A program made the translations under genes and the position numbers. From NCBI RefSeq assembly GCF_001883705.2, contig NZ_MDEQ02000023.1, positions 52,050 through 116,049 of the forward strand: 64,000 bases of DNA. Direction: 5' to 3'. Positions 34,380 through 43,604 of this stretch are shown here, one piece after another (positions within the stretch are counted from its first letter, which is position 1; every line of letters starts with the position of its first letter). The notes under the pieces are model-generated. The model saw nothing but the letters and a program-made list of their open reading frames with translations, ran no database searches and was not told the DNA's origin. This DNA comes from Burkholderia catarinensis. Its GTDB lineage: Bacteria; Pseudomonadota; Gammaproteobacteria; Burkholderiales; Burkholderiaceae.

Positions 34380-34912
34380 TCGCCGTGACCACCTTGCTCG
34401 TCGTGTGCGTCGGCAACGTCTGCCGCAGCCCGATGGCGGAGGCGTTGTTGCGCGCCCGCCTGCCGGGCGTCGACGTGCAGTCGGCCGGCATCGGCGCGCT
34501 CGACGGACATCCCGCCGATCCGCACGCGGTCGCGCTGATGCGCGATCGCGGTCTCGATCTCGCCGCGCATCGCGCGCGCCGGTTGCCGCCGGCGCTCGGC
34601 GCGCGGGCCGACCTGATCCTGACGATGGACCGCGACCAGCAGCGCTGGCTCGTGCGCCGCGATCCGGCTCTGTGCGGCCGCGTCTACCGGCTCGGCGAAT
34701 TCTGCCCGGCGCCCGGCGGCGCCGGTGCGGGCTTCGACGTGCCGGATCCGTATCTCGGCCCGCGCACGGCCTTCGAACACAGCCTCGCGCTGATCGAGCG
34801 CGGCGTCGATTGCTGGTGCGCGCGCGTCGCGCCGCCGGCCGCACAACCTGCCGCCACCTCGCCGGACGGCCCTTCGGGGCCGCCTCCCTCCGCACGGCCA
34901 TTTCCGGACTGA
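34376..34912 (+). CDS. Low-molecular-weight protein tyrosine phosphatase (Wzb/BceD-like)
   Basis: A 178-residue cytosolic phosphatase. The P-loop C-x5-R-S is VCVGNVCRSPMAEALLRARL near the N-terminus, and the general acid Asp is in FDVPDPYLGPRTAFEHSLA. It is about 30 residues longer than typical Wzb, with a Pro/Ala-rich C-terminal tail (PPAAQPAATSPDGPSGPPPS). In Wzx/Wzy systems it removes phosphate from the tyrosine kinase encoded next, cycling its oligomeric state and controlling chain length and export. Start and preceding stop overlap as ATGA; a four-base gap precedes the kinase. Confidence 0.92.
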   Translation: MIAVTTLLVVCVGNVCRSPMAEALLRARLPGVDVQSAGIGALDGHPADPHAVALMRDRGLDLAAHRARRLPPALGARADLILTMDRDQQRWLVRRDPALCGRVYRLGEFCPAPGGAGAGFDVPDPYLGPRTAFEHSLALIERGVDCWCARVAPPAAQPAATSPDGPSGPPPSARPFPD

Positions 34913-34916
34913 ACCG

Positions 34917-37217
34917 ATGACCTCTCTCCATTCGCCCCAGCACGGGCCCGAGCGCGCCGACGAGATCTCTCTCGCCGCCGTGCTCGACGTGCTCGTCTCC
35001 CAGCGCTGGCTGATCGCGCTCGTGACCGCCGCGTGCGTCGCCGCCGGCACGCTGTACGCGTTTCTCAGCCATCCGCTCTACCAGGCCGACATCCTCGTGC
35101 AGGTCGAGGACAGCGGCGACGCATCCGCCGCGAAGAGCCTGCTCGGCGACGTATCGTCGCTGTTCGACGTCAAATCGTCCGCGGCGGCCGAAGTGCAGAT
35201 CCTCGCGTCGCGCCTCGTCGTCACGCGCGCCGTCGACTCGCTGCGCAGCTATATCGCCGTGCAGCCGAAGCGCTTTCCGGTGGTCGGCGATTTCATCTCG
35301 CGCCTGAACACCGGCGTTGCCCGCCCGGGCGTGCTCGGCCTCGGCGGCTACGCGTGGGGCGACGAGCGCGCCGAACTGGCCCGCTTCGATGTGCCGAAGC
35401 CGCTCGAAGGCAATCGCTTCGACCTGACGCTGCTCGACGAAGGCCGCTACCGGCTGTCGGGCGCCGACCTGCCCGCGCCCGTCACCGGGCACGTCGGCCG
35501 CGCGGCGCACTTCGAGACCGCGTACGGCCCGATCGACATCCACGTCACGCGCATCGACGCGAACCCGGGCACGCGCTTCACGCTCGTGCGCCATTCGCGC
35601 GCCGAGACGATCGACACGCTGCGCCGCGCGCTCGACGTGCAGGAAAAGATCAAGCAGTCGGGCGTGATCGTCGCGACGCTGCGCGGCCCGGATCCGCTGC
35701 GCGTGCAGGCGGAACTGCGCGAGATCGCGCATCACTACATCCACCAGAACATCGAGCGCAAGTCCGCCGAGGCGGCTCAGTCGCTCGCCTTTCTCAACCA
35801 GCAGCTTCCGGTCCTGAAGAAGCAGCTGGAGGGCGCCGAGCAGCGCTACACCGACATGCGCAACGCGAACGGCACGATCGATCTCGCCGAAGAATCGAAG
35901 CTGATCCTGCAGCAGGCCGCCGACGCGAAGATCCGCGAGCTGGAACTCCGGCAGAAACGCGACGACATGGCGTCGCGCTTCGCGCCGGGCCATCCCGACA
36001 TGCTCGCGCTCGGCGCGCAGATCGCGACGCTGGAGCGCCAGCAGCAAGCCTTCGACCGCGACGTCAAGCACCTGCCCGACCTCCAGCAGAAAGCGGTGAG
36101 GTTGATGCTCGACGTGAAGGTCGACACCGATCTCTATACGGCGCTGCTCGCGAACGCGCAGCAGCTCGAGCTCGTCAAGGCGGGCAAGACCGGCAGCGTG
36201 CGGCTCGTCGACGCGCCGATCGCGCCCGAGGATCCCGTCCGCCCGAACCGCCCGGTCGTGATCGGCGCGGCCGCGCTGCTCGGCCTGCTGCTCGGCACCG
36301 CGCTCGCGTTCGCGCGCGACTTCCTGTTCGGCGGCGTGGGCAGCGCCGACGAGATCGAGCAGCGCCTCGGCCTGAGCGTCTACGCGACGATTCCCGATTC
36401 CCCGGGCCAGCGGCAGATCGCCCGGCGGATGGCCGCACATGCACCCGGGCTCCATCTGCTGAGCGCCTGCCAGCCGCACGAGCCGGCGGTCGAGAGCCTG
36501 CGCAGCCTGCGCACCGCGCTGCACTTCGCGATGCAGGGCGCGCGCAACAACGTGCTGCTGCTGAGCGGGCCGGCGCCGGGCGCGGGCAAGTCGTTCGTGG
36601 CCGCGAACTTCGCGGCGCTGCTTGCCGCGAACGGCACGCGCGTGCTGCTCGTCGACGGTGACCTGCGCAAGGGCCATCTGCACGACCATTTCGGCGTCGC
36701 GCGCGAGCGCGGCTTCACGGAGCTCGTATCGGGCAGCGAAGCACCGGACGACGACGTGATTCATGCGAACGTCGTGCCGAATCTCGACTTCATCGCAACC
36801 GGCGCGTTGCCGTCGAATCCCGCCGAGCTGCTGGTCGGCGCGCGAATCGCCGCGGTGATCGACAGGCTCTCGGCGCGCTACGACGCGGTCGTGATCGATT
36901 CCGCGCCGATTCTCGCGGTGACCGACGCCGTCGTGCTCGGCCGTCACGCGGGCGCGGTACTGCTCGTCGCGCGCGCCGGCTCGACGCGCGTCGCCGAGCT
37001 CGACGAGGCAACCCGGCGCCTCGCGCACAACGGCGTCGCGACCAGCGGCGTGCTGCTCAACGGCGTCGATCCCCGCGCCGGCCGGTATGGCGCGCGGTAT
37101 GGCGGCTACCGCTACATGCAATACAGCTACGCGCCGTCCGAACACGGCGCGGCCTCGCCCGTCCGGCGCGCGCTGCGTGCGTTCGCCGGCCGCATGCGGC
37201 AAGGAGGCGGGCGATGA
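34917..37217 (+). CDS. Polysaccharide co-polymerase / BY-type tyrosine autokinase (Wzc/BceF-like)
   Basis: A 766-residue inner-membrane protein. The Wzz domain opens EISLAAVLDVLVSQRWLIAL with the first membrane helix. A coiled-coil periplasmic region follows (VRLMLDVKVDTDLYTALLAN), and the second helix is VIGAAALLGLLLGTALAFAR. The cytosolic kinase has Walker A (GPAPGAGKSFVAANFAALLA), Walker A' (VLLVDGDLRKGHLHDHF) and Walker B (YDAVVIDSAPILAVTD). The C-terminus carries a tyrosine cluster (YGARYGGYRYMQYSY), the autophosphorylation tail. It regulates polymer length together with the adjacent phosphatase. Confidence 0.94.
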   Translation: MTSLHSPQHGPERADEISLAAVLDVLVSQRWLIALVTAACVAAGTLYAFLSHPLYQADILVQVEDSGDASAAKSLLGDVSSLFDVKSSAAAEVQILASRLVVTRAVDSLRSYIAVQPKRFPVVGDFISRLNTGVARPGVLGLGGYAWGDERAELARFDVPKPLEGNRFDLTLLDEGRYRLSGADLPAPVTGHVGRAAHFETAYGPIDIHVTRIDANPGTRFTLVRHSRAETIDTLRRALDVQEKIKQSGVIVATLRGPDPLRVQAELREIAHHYIHQNIERKSAEAAQSLAFLNQQLPVLKKQLEGAEQRYTDMRNANGTIDLAEESKLILQQAADAKIRELELRQKRDDMASRFAPGHPDMLALGAQIATLERQQQAFDRDVKHLPDLQQKAVRLMLDVKVDTDLYTALLANAQQLELVKAGKTGSVRLVDAPIAPEDPVRPNRPVVIGAAALLGLLLGTALAFARDFLFGGVGSADEIEQRLGLSVYATIPDSPGQRQIARRMAAHAPGLHLLSACQPHEPAVESLRSLRTALHFAMQGARNNVLLLSGPAPGAGKSFVAANFAALLAANGTRVLLVDGDLRKGHLHDHFGVARERGFTELVSGSEAPDDDVIHANVVPNLDFIATGALPSNPAELLVGARIAAVIDRLSARYDAVVIDSAPILAVTDAVVLGRHAGAVLLVARAGSTRVAELDEATRRLAHNGVATSGVLLNGVDPRAGRYGARYGGYRYMQYSYAPSEHGAASPVRRALRAFAGRMRQGGGR

Positions 37218-38467
37218 GCGACATGATCGAATCCGGCCGCATCGTCCGTCGCGACACCGGACGCACGCCTGCTCCGGCCCCCAACGGGCACCCGCGTCAG
37301 GCCGGCGTGGCGGATGCGCCGCGCCCGACCTTGCGCGTCGTGCTCGTCGTCGAAGCCGCGGGCGGCGGCGTCGCCGTTCACCTCGCCGATCTGATCGATG
37401 GCCTGAGCACACACGACGGAATCGAGCTGCACCTGATCGTGCCGCAGGGGCCCCGGTTCGACGCGTCGATACTCGATGCGGGCATCCTCGCGCGTTGCAC
37501 GTCGGTACATCGGGTGCCGATGCAGCGCGCGGTCGGCTGGCGCGACGCGATCGCGGTCTCCCATGTTTACCGGCTGCTGCTGCGCCTGCGCCCCGACGTC
37601 GTCCACGCTCACAGCTCGAAGGCCGGCGCGATCGCGCGCCTGTGCCGCGGGCCGTGGCGGCACGTCTATACGCCGCATGCGGTGTACACGCTCAATCCAT
37701 CGCTGAGCAGCCGTCAGCGGCGCTTTTACGGCGCGATCGAGCGTCAGCTCGGACGCCGGGGCACGGATCGGATCGTCGCGGTATCGCGCGACGAAGCCGC
37801 GCACCTGCACGACGTGCTCGGCATTCCCGCGCGGCGCATCGACACGATCGCCAACGGCGTGGCGCCGCCCGCGCTGATGCCTCGCGACGAAGCGCGGCGC
37901 GCGCTCGGCCTGCCGGACGATGCGCTCGTCGTCGGCTTCGTCGGCCGCCTCGATTACCAGAAAGGCGTGGATCGCCTCGTGCGGATCGCGCGCGGCGTGT
38001 ATCGGCAGTGCGGCCGCGCGGTGCGGTTCGTCGTCATCGGCCCCGGCGACTTCGCCGCGGCGGCCGGCTCCGACGCCGACGACGTGCCGCCGAACCTGCG
38101 CGTCGTCGGCACGCTGGCGCACGCGGGCCGCTACTTCTCCGCATTCGACCTGTTCGCGCTGCCGAGCCGCTACGAAGGCTTTCCGTACGTGTGCCTGGAG
38201 GCGATGGCCGCGGGTGTGCCGATCGTCGCATCGAACGTGGCCGGCGCCGCCGAACTGATTCGCATGCGGGAGATCGGCCTCGTGCTGCCGAACGACGACG
38301 ACACCACCGACTTCAAGCACGCCGTCGTGACGCTCGCGGGCGATGCCGCGCTGCGCAACCGAATGCGCGCGAACTGCGCGCCGGCGCTCGAACACTACTC
38401 CGCCGCGACGATGGTCCGTCGCACGCTCGACCTTTACCGCACCCTCGTTGGCAAGGAAGCCGAATGA
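37214..38467 (+). CDS. Glycosyltransferase, family 4 (GT-B fold)
   Basis: A 417-residue cytosolic glycosyltransferase. The N-terminal domain starts RVVLVVEAAGGGVAVHLADL and has DVVHAHSSKAGAIARL. The C-terminal donor-binding domain has VVGFVGRLDYQKGVDRLVRI and the E-x7-E motif in PSRYEGFPYVCLEAMAAGVP, followed by IVASNVAGAAELI. It adds a sugar to the lipid-linked repeat unit. It is the only clear glycosyltransferase besides the initiating enzyme, so a long repeat unit would need enzymes from elsewhere. It overlaps both neighbours by ATGA. Confidence 0.9.
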   Translation: MSDMIESGRIVRRDTGRTPAPAPNGHPRQAGVADAPRPTLRVVLVVEAAGGGVAVHLADLIDGLSTHDGIELHLIVPQGPRFDASILDAGILARCTSVHRVPMQRAVGWRDAIAVSHVYRLLLRLRPDVVHAHSSKAGAIARLCRGPWRHVYTPHAVYTLNPSLSSRQRRFYGAIERQLGRRGTDRIVAVSRDEAAHLHDVLGIPARRIDTIANGVAPPALMPRDEARRALGLPDDALVVGFVGRLDYQKGVDRLVRIARGVYRQCGRAVRFVVIGPGDFAAAAGSDADDVPPNLRVVGTLAHAGRYFSAFDLFALPSRYEGFPYVCLEAMAAGVPIVASNVAGAAELIRMREIGLVLPNDDDTTDFKHAVVTLAGDAALRNRMRANCAPALEHYSAATMVRRTLDLYRTLVGKEAE

Positions 38468-39624
38468 CCTCGACGACCCACGTCGCATTGCTGCACGCGT
38501 ACAGCGCGTGCAATTCCGGGGACGGCCTGCTGGTCGACCTGTCGGTCAAGCTGCTGAAGGAGGCGTTCGGCGATGCGACCCGCGTGTCGATCGTCGCGGC
38601 TGATCCCGCGTCGTTTCCCGCCTACGACGACGTCCGCGCGGCCCCGGTGCTGGCGGCGCACGGCACCGGCCGCTGGATCGGCGCGGCCGGCGCGTTGCTG
38701 CCGGTCCGCGCGAACGAACGGCTGACCGAACTGCGCCGCCTGCTCGACGACGTCGACCTGATCGCCGGCGTCGGCGGCGGCTATCTGCGCGCGCGCAACC
38801 CGATCGAGGCGCTCAGGCTGGAAGCCGGCCATCTGCTGCAGATGCGCGCGGCGCGCGCATCCGGCAAGCCCGTCGTGTATCTGCCGCAAAGCATCGGCCC
38901 GGCGGAGCCGGCGCTGCCCGTTGGCGCCCATCTGCGCCGGTTGCTCGCGTCGTTCGATACGGTCTTCGTGCGCGACGACCGCTCGTCCGCGTTTCTCGCC
39001 GCCAACCCCAATGCGCGGCGGGCGCCCGACCTCGCCGTCCTCGAGTTCGGACACCGCGGCGACGAGATCCTGCGGCGCGCCGCGCAGGCAGACGGCCCGG
39101 TCCGCCACGTCGCGTTCGTGCTGCGCCGCGCGCCGGCCTGGGACCGCGCGCGACGCAAGCGCTACGACGCATCGATCGCACGGCTCGTCGAGCAGGTGCG
39201 CGCCTCGTGCCGGATCACCTTCGCGGTGCAGAGCACCGGCCGCGGCAACGACGACGTCGCGTATTACCGCGGCATCGGCATCCACGACGAACTCGTGCCG
39301 CTCAGGACGCTGCTCGAGCGCGACAGGCCGGACCGGGTGATCTCGGTTCGCCTGCACGGCGCGCTGGAAGCGGTGCTGCACGGCGTTCCCGCGTTTCATC
39401 TCAGCTACGAGCGCAAGGGCTTCGGCGCGTATGCCGACATGCGGCTCGGCGGCTGGGTCGTCAACGGCGCGAACTTCGATCCCGAGCAGGTCGCGCGCAC
39501 CGTGCTCGCACCCGATGCGGCCGCTGCGTTCTGGCAAGCCGCCCAGGCCGGATTCGCGCGGATCCGTGCCGGCCGCGAACGCGTGCTCGACACCTTGCGC
39601 GCCGCCCGGCACGCGCACCCCTGA
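38464..39624 (+). CDS. Polysaccharide pyruvyl transferase family protein
   Basis: A 386-residue cytosolic protein. The opening VALLHAYSACNSGDGLLVDL matches the family's first strand with N-x-G-D. The glycine-rich GVGGGYLRARN, the VVYLPQSIGP strand and the late signature VISVRLHGALEAVLHGVPAF (R-x-H motif) are all typical of the CsaB/WcaK/GumL-type ketal pyruvyl transferases. These add pyruvate ketals to hexoses, giving the exopolysaccharide negative charge. It begins with ATGA coupling to the glycosyltransferase gene. The acceptor sugar is unknown. Confidence 0.88.
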   Translation: MTSTTHVALLHAYSACNSGDGLLVDLSVKLLKEAFGDATRVSIVAADPASFPAYDDVRAAPVLAAHGTGRWIGAAGALLPVRANERLTELRRLLDDVDLIAGVGGGYLRARNPIEALRLEAGHLLQMRAARASGKPVVYLPQSIGPAEPALPVGAHLRRLLASFDTVFVRDDRSSAFLAANPNARRAPDLAVLEFGHRGDEILRRAAQADGPVRHVAFVLRRAPAWDRARRKRYDASIARLVEQVRASCRITFAVQSTGRGNDDVAYYRGIGIHDELVPLRTLLERDRPDRVISVRLHGALEAVLHGVPAFHLSYERKGFGAYADMRLGGWVVNGANFDPEQVARTVLAPDAAAAFWQAAQAGFARIRAGRERVLDTLRAARHAHP

Positions 39625-39636
39625 ACGGACCATTGC

Positions 39637-40938
39637 ATGCTTGTTCGCCTCCTCCTCAGATTCGCCACGCTCGCCATGAAATTCGCGCTGGCGCTCGTCG
39701 TCGCGCGCACGCTCGGCTTCGACGCGGTCGGCGCCTACGGGCTCGCGGTGGCCGCATCCGTCATTGCGTCGAAGGTGCTCGGGCTCGGCTTCAGTCCGGA
39801 ACTCAACCGGCGGCTCAGCGAAGCCGACCCATCGCCGGCGCTGCGCGAGGCGCGCGTGCTCGGCGCGGTGTACGGCGCGCTCTATCTGCTGCTCGGCGCG
39901 CTGCTCGCCGCCGCGACGCTGAGCCCCCCGACGGCCGATGCGTTCGATGTGTTCGGTACGTTCGGCCTGCCGCCGCTGCTGGCGTGGTGCGTGCTGCTCG
40001 TCGCGCTGTCCGAGCATGCGGCATTCGAAGCCAATTCGTGGATGTTCTCGCTGCATCGCCCGCGCGCCGGTTCGCTGCTGCTGTTCGTCCGCACCGGCGC
40101 GTGGGCGGGCATCGCGTGCGCGGGCCTGTTCACGGGCGTGCTGCGCTCGATCGAAGCGGTCTTCGTGCTGTGGTTCGCGAGCAATGCATGCGTCGTCGTC
40201 ATCGCGTGGCGCCGCATCGGCGCGCTCTCGCGGAACGCGCGCCATGCCCGTCCGCCCGATCGCACACCGCTTCTGCACGGCATGTTCGCGGTATGGCGCC
40301 ACGGCATGCCGTTCTACGTCGCGGGGGTCATCCTGGCGACGCTGCAATATGCGGAGCGATTCATCGCCGGCGCACACCTGGGCGCCGACGCGCTCGGCCG
40401 CTATGTGTTTGCGTGGTCGATCGCGAATGCCGTGCAGGCGGTCGCGTTCACGACGGTCGTCGTCACGGCCGGCCCGCGCTTCGTCCGCACGCTGGCCGAC
40501 ACGCCCGACGCGTTTCCCCGGCAACTGATGCGCGCGGCGGTGGCGAGCGCGGCCGTCACGATCCTCGCGGCGGCCGCGATCCTCGTCGTGCATCGCGACG
40601 TGTTCCGGCTCGCGCACGAGCCGGTGGGCCCGAACGACGTCGTATTGCTCGCGGTGCTGCTCCTGTCGTTCGTACTGCGATCGGTCGCGGACGTGCTGTG
40701 GACCGCCGCGATCGCGCTGCGCACCGGGATCGCGGCACTGCTGTCGATGGCGGCGGTCGCGCTGCTGTATCTGCCGTTCGCGTGGCGCCTGATCGCGGAT
40801 GCGGGCGCCACCGGCGCGGCGTTCGTACATCTCGCGGCAAGCGCCGGGATCGCCGCGGCGCTTGCGCTGGTCGTCACGCGCGGCACGGCGACGCACACGC
40901 CGCGCACGAATCCGGAGGCGACGTCCGATGCTGCGTAA
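39637..40938 (+). CDS. Oligosaccharide flippase (Wzx-like)
   Basis: A 433-residue inner-membrane protein with about twelve predicted helices. It opens LVRLLLRFATLAMKFALALV (amphipathic then hydrophobic) and has VARTLGFDAVGAYGLAVAAS, the typical RxL/G-x-x-G-x-Y start of MOP-superfamily flippases. The later segment HGMPFYVAGVILATLQYAER, then FIAGAHLGADALGRYVFAWS, fits the family's middle. It would flip the lipid-linked repeat unit to the periplasm. It overlaps the next gene by 11 bases. Confidence 0.85.
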   Translation: MLVRLLLRFATLAMKFALALVVARTLGFDAVGAYGLAVAASVIASKVLGLGFSPELNRRLSEADPSPALREARVLGAVYGALYLLLGALLAAATLSPPTADAFDVFGTFGLPPLLAWCVLLVALSEHAAFEANSWMFSLHRPRAGSLLLFVRTGAWAGIACAGLFTGVLRSIEAVFVLWFASNACVVVIAWRRIGALSRNARHARPPDRTPLLHGMFAVWRHGMPFYVAGVILATLQYAERFIAGAHLGADALGRYVFAWSIANAVQAVAFTTVVVTAGPRFVRTLADTPDAFPRQLMRAAVASAAVTILAAAAILVVHRDVFRLAHEPVGPNDVVLLAVLLLSFVLRSVADVLWTAAIALRTGIAALLSMAAVALLYLPFAWRLIADAGATGAAFVHLAASAGIAAALALVVTRGTATHTPRTNPEATSDAA

Positions 40939-42031
40939 CCTGATCGCCGGCGGCCCCGCCCTCAGCCGGGGGCTCGTGCGCGCCGTCGCTGCGCTGGCCG
41001 TGCTCGCCTACTGGGGCATCTATGCGAAGGCGGGCGCGCTTCTGCCCGAGTTCGTGTTCCGCGACGCGGAGAAGATCCAGAGCCAGATCGGCGGCGGTAG
41101 CACCTACGAAGGCACGTCGTTCGACGCCGTCGCGCGGTTCTACGCGATGCTCGGCACGACCGGCACCCATCTCTTCGTCGCGGCGGTCGGCGCGCTGTTC
41201 ATCTGGCGCATGATCGGCGAAAGCCGCCGCGTCGGCTCGCTGGCGGCGAGCCTCGTGCTGCTTGCACCGTGCGTGTTCTTCAATCTGTTCGTCGCGGGCA
41301 AGGACACGTTCGTCGTGTTGATCGCGATCGTGCTGGCTCGCGTCGCGCGGCGCCACTCGACGGGGTCGACACTCGTCGCGACCGTCGCGCTGTATGCCGG
41401 CTACGCAGCCGTCGTGCGCAGCTATTTCGCGCTGATCCTCGCGATCGCGCTCGCCGCGTTCCTGTTCCGGCAGGCGTCCTCGCGCGGCCGGGTGCTGATG
41501 ATGATCGCCGCACCCGTCGCGCTGTTCCTGCTGCCGGCCGATCTGTATTACCTGCTGCAGCATCCGCGCGACATCGCAGCCGACTACCTCGCATACGGTT
41601 CGCCGTTCGGCGCGCGCACCAGTTTCCACAACCCGGTCGCGCCGGATTCGTTCATCGGCTTCTGCGCGAACTACCTGTACGCGGTGCTGCGCCTGAATCT
41701 GCCCGTGCTGTTCTCGCCGGGGCCGAAGGAGCTCGCGATGCAACTGTTCATCGCGATCGCGCTGGCCACCGTGTGGCGCCGCGCGCGTCGTGACGCGCAT
41801 CCGGCCCGCGACCTGCTCGCGTGCGTCGTCGTCGGCCATGTCGCGGTATCGATGCTGTTCGAGCCCGATCTCGGCAGCTACATGCGGCATCTGTCCAGCG
41901 TCGCGCTGCTGTGCGCCATTCAGTTCGCGGGATTCGGATCGCACGGCCGGGCGCCGCACGCCCCTGCCCGTCCTCGCGCACCGGAACCGGACGGCCGACC
42001 CGGCACGCACCGGATCGTCGCCGGCGAATGA
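40928..42031 (+). CDS. Polysaccharide polymerase-like membrane protein (putative Wzy)
   Basis: A 367-residue polytopic inner-membrane protein with about nine helices and large periplasmic loops (IQSQIGGGSTYEGTSFDAVA, and YLAYGSPFGARTSFHNPVAP). Wzy polymerases are poorly conserved, so the call rests on topology, length, and the position beside the flippase and kinase; no other gene in the cluster fits this required role. ATG 40928 is inside the flippase gene and its stop overlaps the acyltransferase start (ATGA), so the set is translationally coupled. Confidence 0.65.
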   Translation: MLRNLIAGGPALSRGLVRAVAALAVLAYWGIYAKAGALLPEFVFRDAEKIQSQIGGGSTYEGTSFDAVARFYAMLGTTGTHLFVAAVGALFIWRMIGESRRVGSLAASLVLLAPCVFFNLFVAGKDTFVVLIAIVLARVARRHSTGSTLVATVALYAGYAAVVRSYFALILAIALAAFLFRQASSRGRVLMMIAAPVALFLLPADLYYLLQHPRDIAADYLAYGSPFGARTSFHNPVAPDSFIGFCANYLYAVLRLNLPVLFSPGPKELAMQLFIAIALATVWRRARRDAHPARDLLACVVVGHVAVSMLFEPDLGSYMRHLSSVALLCAIQFAGFGSHGRAPHAPARPRAPEPDGRPGTHRIVAGE

Positions 42032-43098
42032 CGGCCCCGCCATCGAAACCGGATTCGGACATGCCCACCCCTGCACGGCAACCCGTCGTCTTTCAGAACA
42101 TCCAGGGCGCGCGGGCGCTTGCCGCGCTCGCGGTCGTCGGCTACCACATGGGCATGCTGCCGTCCGGCCAGGCCGGCGTCGACGTGTTCTTCGTGATCAG
42201 CGGATTCATCATGTCCTGCGTGGCGCCGCGCGAAGGGCGCGATTTCCTGCGCAAGCGCCTGATCCGGATCGTGCCGCTCTACTGGCTGACCACGCTCGGC
42301 GTCTTCGCGATCGCGCTCGTGCGTCCCCAGTGGCTGAACTCGACGACGGCCGGCCTCGACTATCTGCTGAAGTCGCTGCTGTTCATCCCGTACGTCAAGG
42401 CAAACGGACATTGGGGGCCGCTGAACCTGAACGGCTGGACGCTCGAATACGAAATGCTGTTCTACGTCGTGATCGCGGCGTCGCTCGCGCTCGTGCGCGC
42501 CCGCCATGCGACCGCGTTCGCCGCGCTGCTGCTCGCGCTGTTTTGCGCGTATGTCGCCGCCGGTGGTCCTGCCGGCGCGGTCATGAGCCATCTCGGCACG
42601 CCGTTCGTGCTCGAGTTCGGTTTCGGCGTGCTCGCCTACCGGACGCTGCAAAGTCGTGCCGTCGGCCGGATACCGACAGAGACCTGGGTCGCCGTCGCCG
42701 CCGCGAGCCTCGCGGCGATACCGTTGGTCCACGCGCTGACGGGCACGCCCGCGGGGTTGGCGCGCGCCGTCGGGTGGGGTGGCTCCGCGTGTCTGTTCAT
42801 CGTTGCGCTGGTCGCGCTCGACCTGCGCGGACGGACGATCCGGAATGCGACCGTGGCCCGCCTGGGCGCGGCCAGCTATTCGATCTACCTGCTGCATCCG
42901 TATGTGATCGGCATCGCCGGCAAGATCGTCGGGGTGCGGCCCGACTTCGGAAGCTGGCAGGGCATCGCCACCGCGCTCGCGGTGCTCGCGATCGTCTGCG
43001 CATCCGGCCATGCGTGTCACGTGTGGGTCGATCAGCCGATGCTCGCGGCACTGAACCGGCGGCTGCGCGGCACCAAGCGCGCCACGGCCCGGCCTTGA
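42028..43098 (+). CDS. Membrane acyltransferase (acyltransferase-3 family), exopolysaccharide modification
   Basis: A 356-residue protein with about ten helices. The family opening is NIQGARALAALAVVGYHMGM (with the catalytic-type His), followed by GVDVFFVISGFIMSCVAPRE, RKRLIRIVPLYWLTTLGVFA and LNGWTLEYEMLFYVVIAASL. It likely acetylates or otherwise acylates the polymer, as in other exopolysaccharide clusters. ATG 42028 is preferred to 42061 because it gives an ATGA overlap with the upstream gene, as throughout the cluster. It is the last gene of the cluster. Confidence 0.88.
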   Translation: MTAPPSKPDSDMPTPARQPVVFQNIQGARALAALAVVGYHMGMLPSGQAGVDVFFVISGFIMSCVAPREGRDFLRKRLIRIVPLYWLTTLGVFAIALVRPQWLNSTTAGLDYLLKSLLFIPYVKANGHWGPLNLNGWTLEYEMLFYVVIAASLALVRARHATAFAALLLALFCAYVAAGGPAGAVMSHLGTPFVLEFGFGVLAYRTLQSRAVGRIPTETWVAVAAASLAAIPLVHALTGTPAGLARAVGWGGSACLFIVALVALDLRGRTIRNATVARLGAASYSIYLLHPYVIGIAGKIVGVRPDFGSWQGIATALAVLAIVCASGHACHVWVDQPMLAALNRRLRGTKRATARP

Positions 43099-43604
43099 TC
43101 AGCGCGGCCGGATGCCTTCCGGAAGTCACGATACCTGTTTGGCCGCTCGCCTGCGCGTGGTTTCAGGAAGGCCATCGAGGCAGCGACAGGCTGCGATTTT
43201 CGGAAATGAAGATCCCTCGATAACACTGCACGGAATTTCGTCATCCCGACTCGCTCCGCTCCGAATCCGCTGCTACGGATCACGTGACCGCGGCCAGCTT
43301 TAAATGCCGCCGCGTGCCGGCACGCCCCATGAACGACACCGGCCGGATGGCCGGATGGCCGCCAACCGATTGATCCTGAAACGTAAAATCCACCTGACAT
43401 TCCACGCGGAAATTAATCGCACAACGAAGATTAATTTAACTTTAGTACAAGTACTAGGCCAATCTTACAAATATTCGAACTAGTCTCGTTGCCCCGATTA
43501 CCCCCCTTCCCTCAGAATTTCACTTGTGGAAAACAACCTCCACTCTCGATTCACCGCTTTAAAAGCGATGAATATTTAATTATCTTTTTTACAGAGAGAT
43601 TAGG
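43099..43604. other. Intergenic region upstream of the fimbrial operon
   Basis: A 506-base spacer whose GC drops sharply from about 43370, marking a compositional border. It carries a perfect palindrome at 43443-43456 and a T-rich stretch just before the pilin ribosome site. The fimbrial promoter is expected in the AT-rich part. No gene is convincing. Confidence 0.55.
43442..43456. promoter_or_regulatory. TTAGTACNNGT motif, fimbrial copy (perfect palindrome)
   Basis: TAGTAC at 43443-43448 and GTACTA at 43451-43456 form a 6-2-6 palindrome, preceded by T at 43442. It lies 149 bases upstream of the first pilin gene and shares the TTAGTACNNGT core with sites upstream of the exopolysaccharide cluster and the second sensor kinase. 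Confidence 0.45.

Noticed and set aside
33210..37412. A very long open frame on the minus strand across the exopolysaccharide genes
   Set aside because: It mirrors well-supported genes on the plus strand; its product is Arg/Ala/Val-rich with no family pattern, as expected for a shadow frame in GC-rich DNA. The same holds for the minus-strand frame at 7337-10657.
31735..43098. Assignment to the cepacian (bce) cluster
   Set aside because: BceB-, BceD-, BceE- and BceF-like genes are present, but the GDP-mannose and UDP-glucose dehydrogenase genes and the series of glycosyltransferases are not, and a pyruvyl transferase is.
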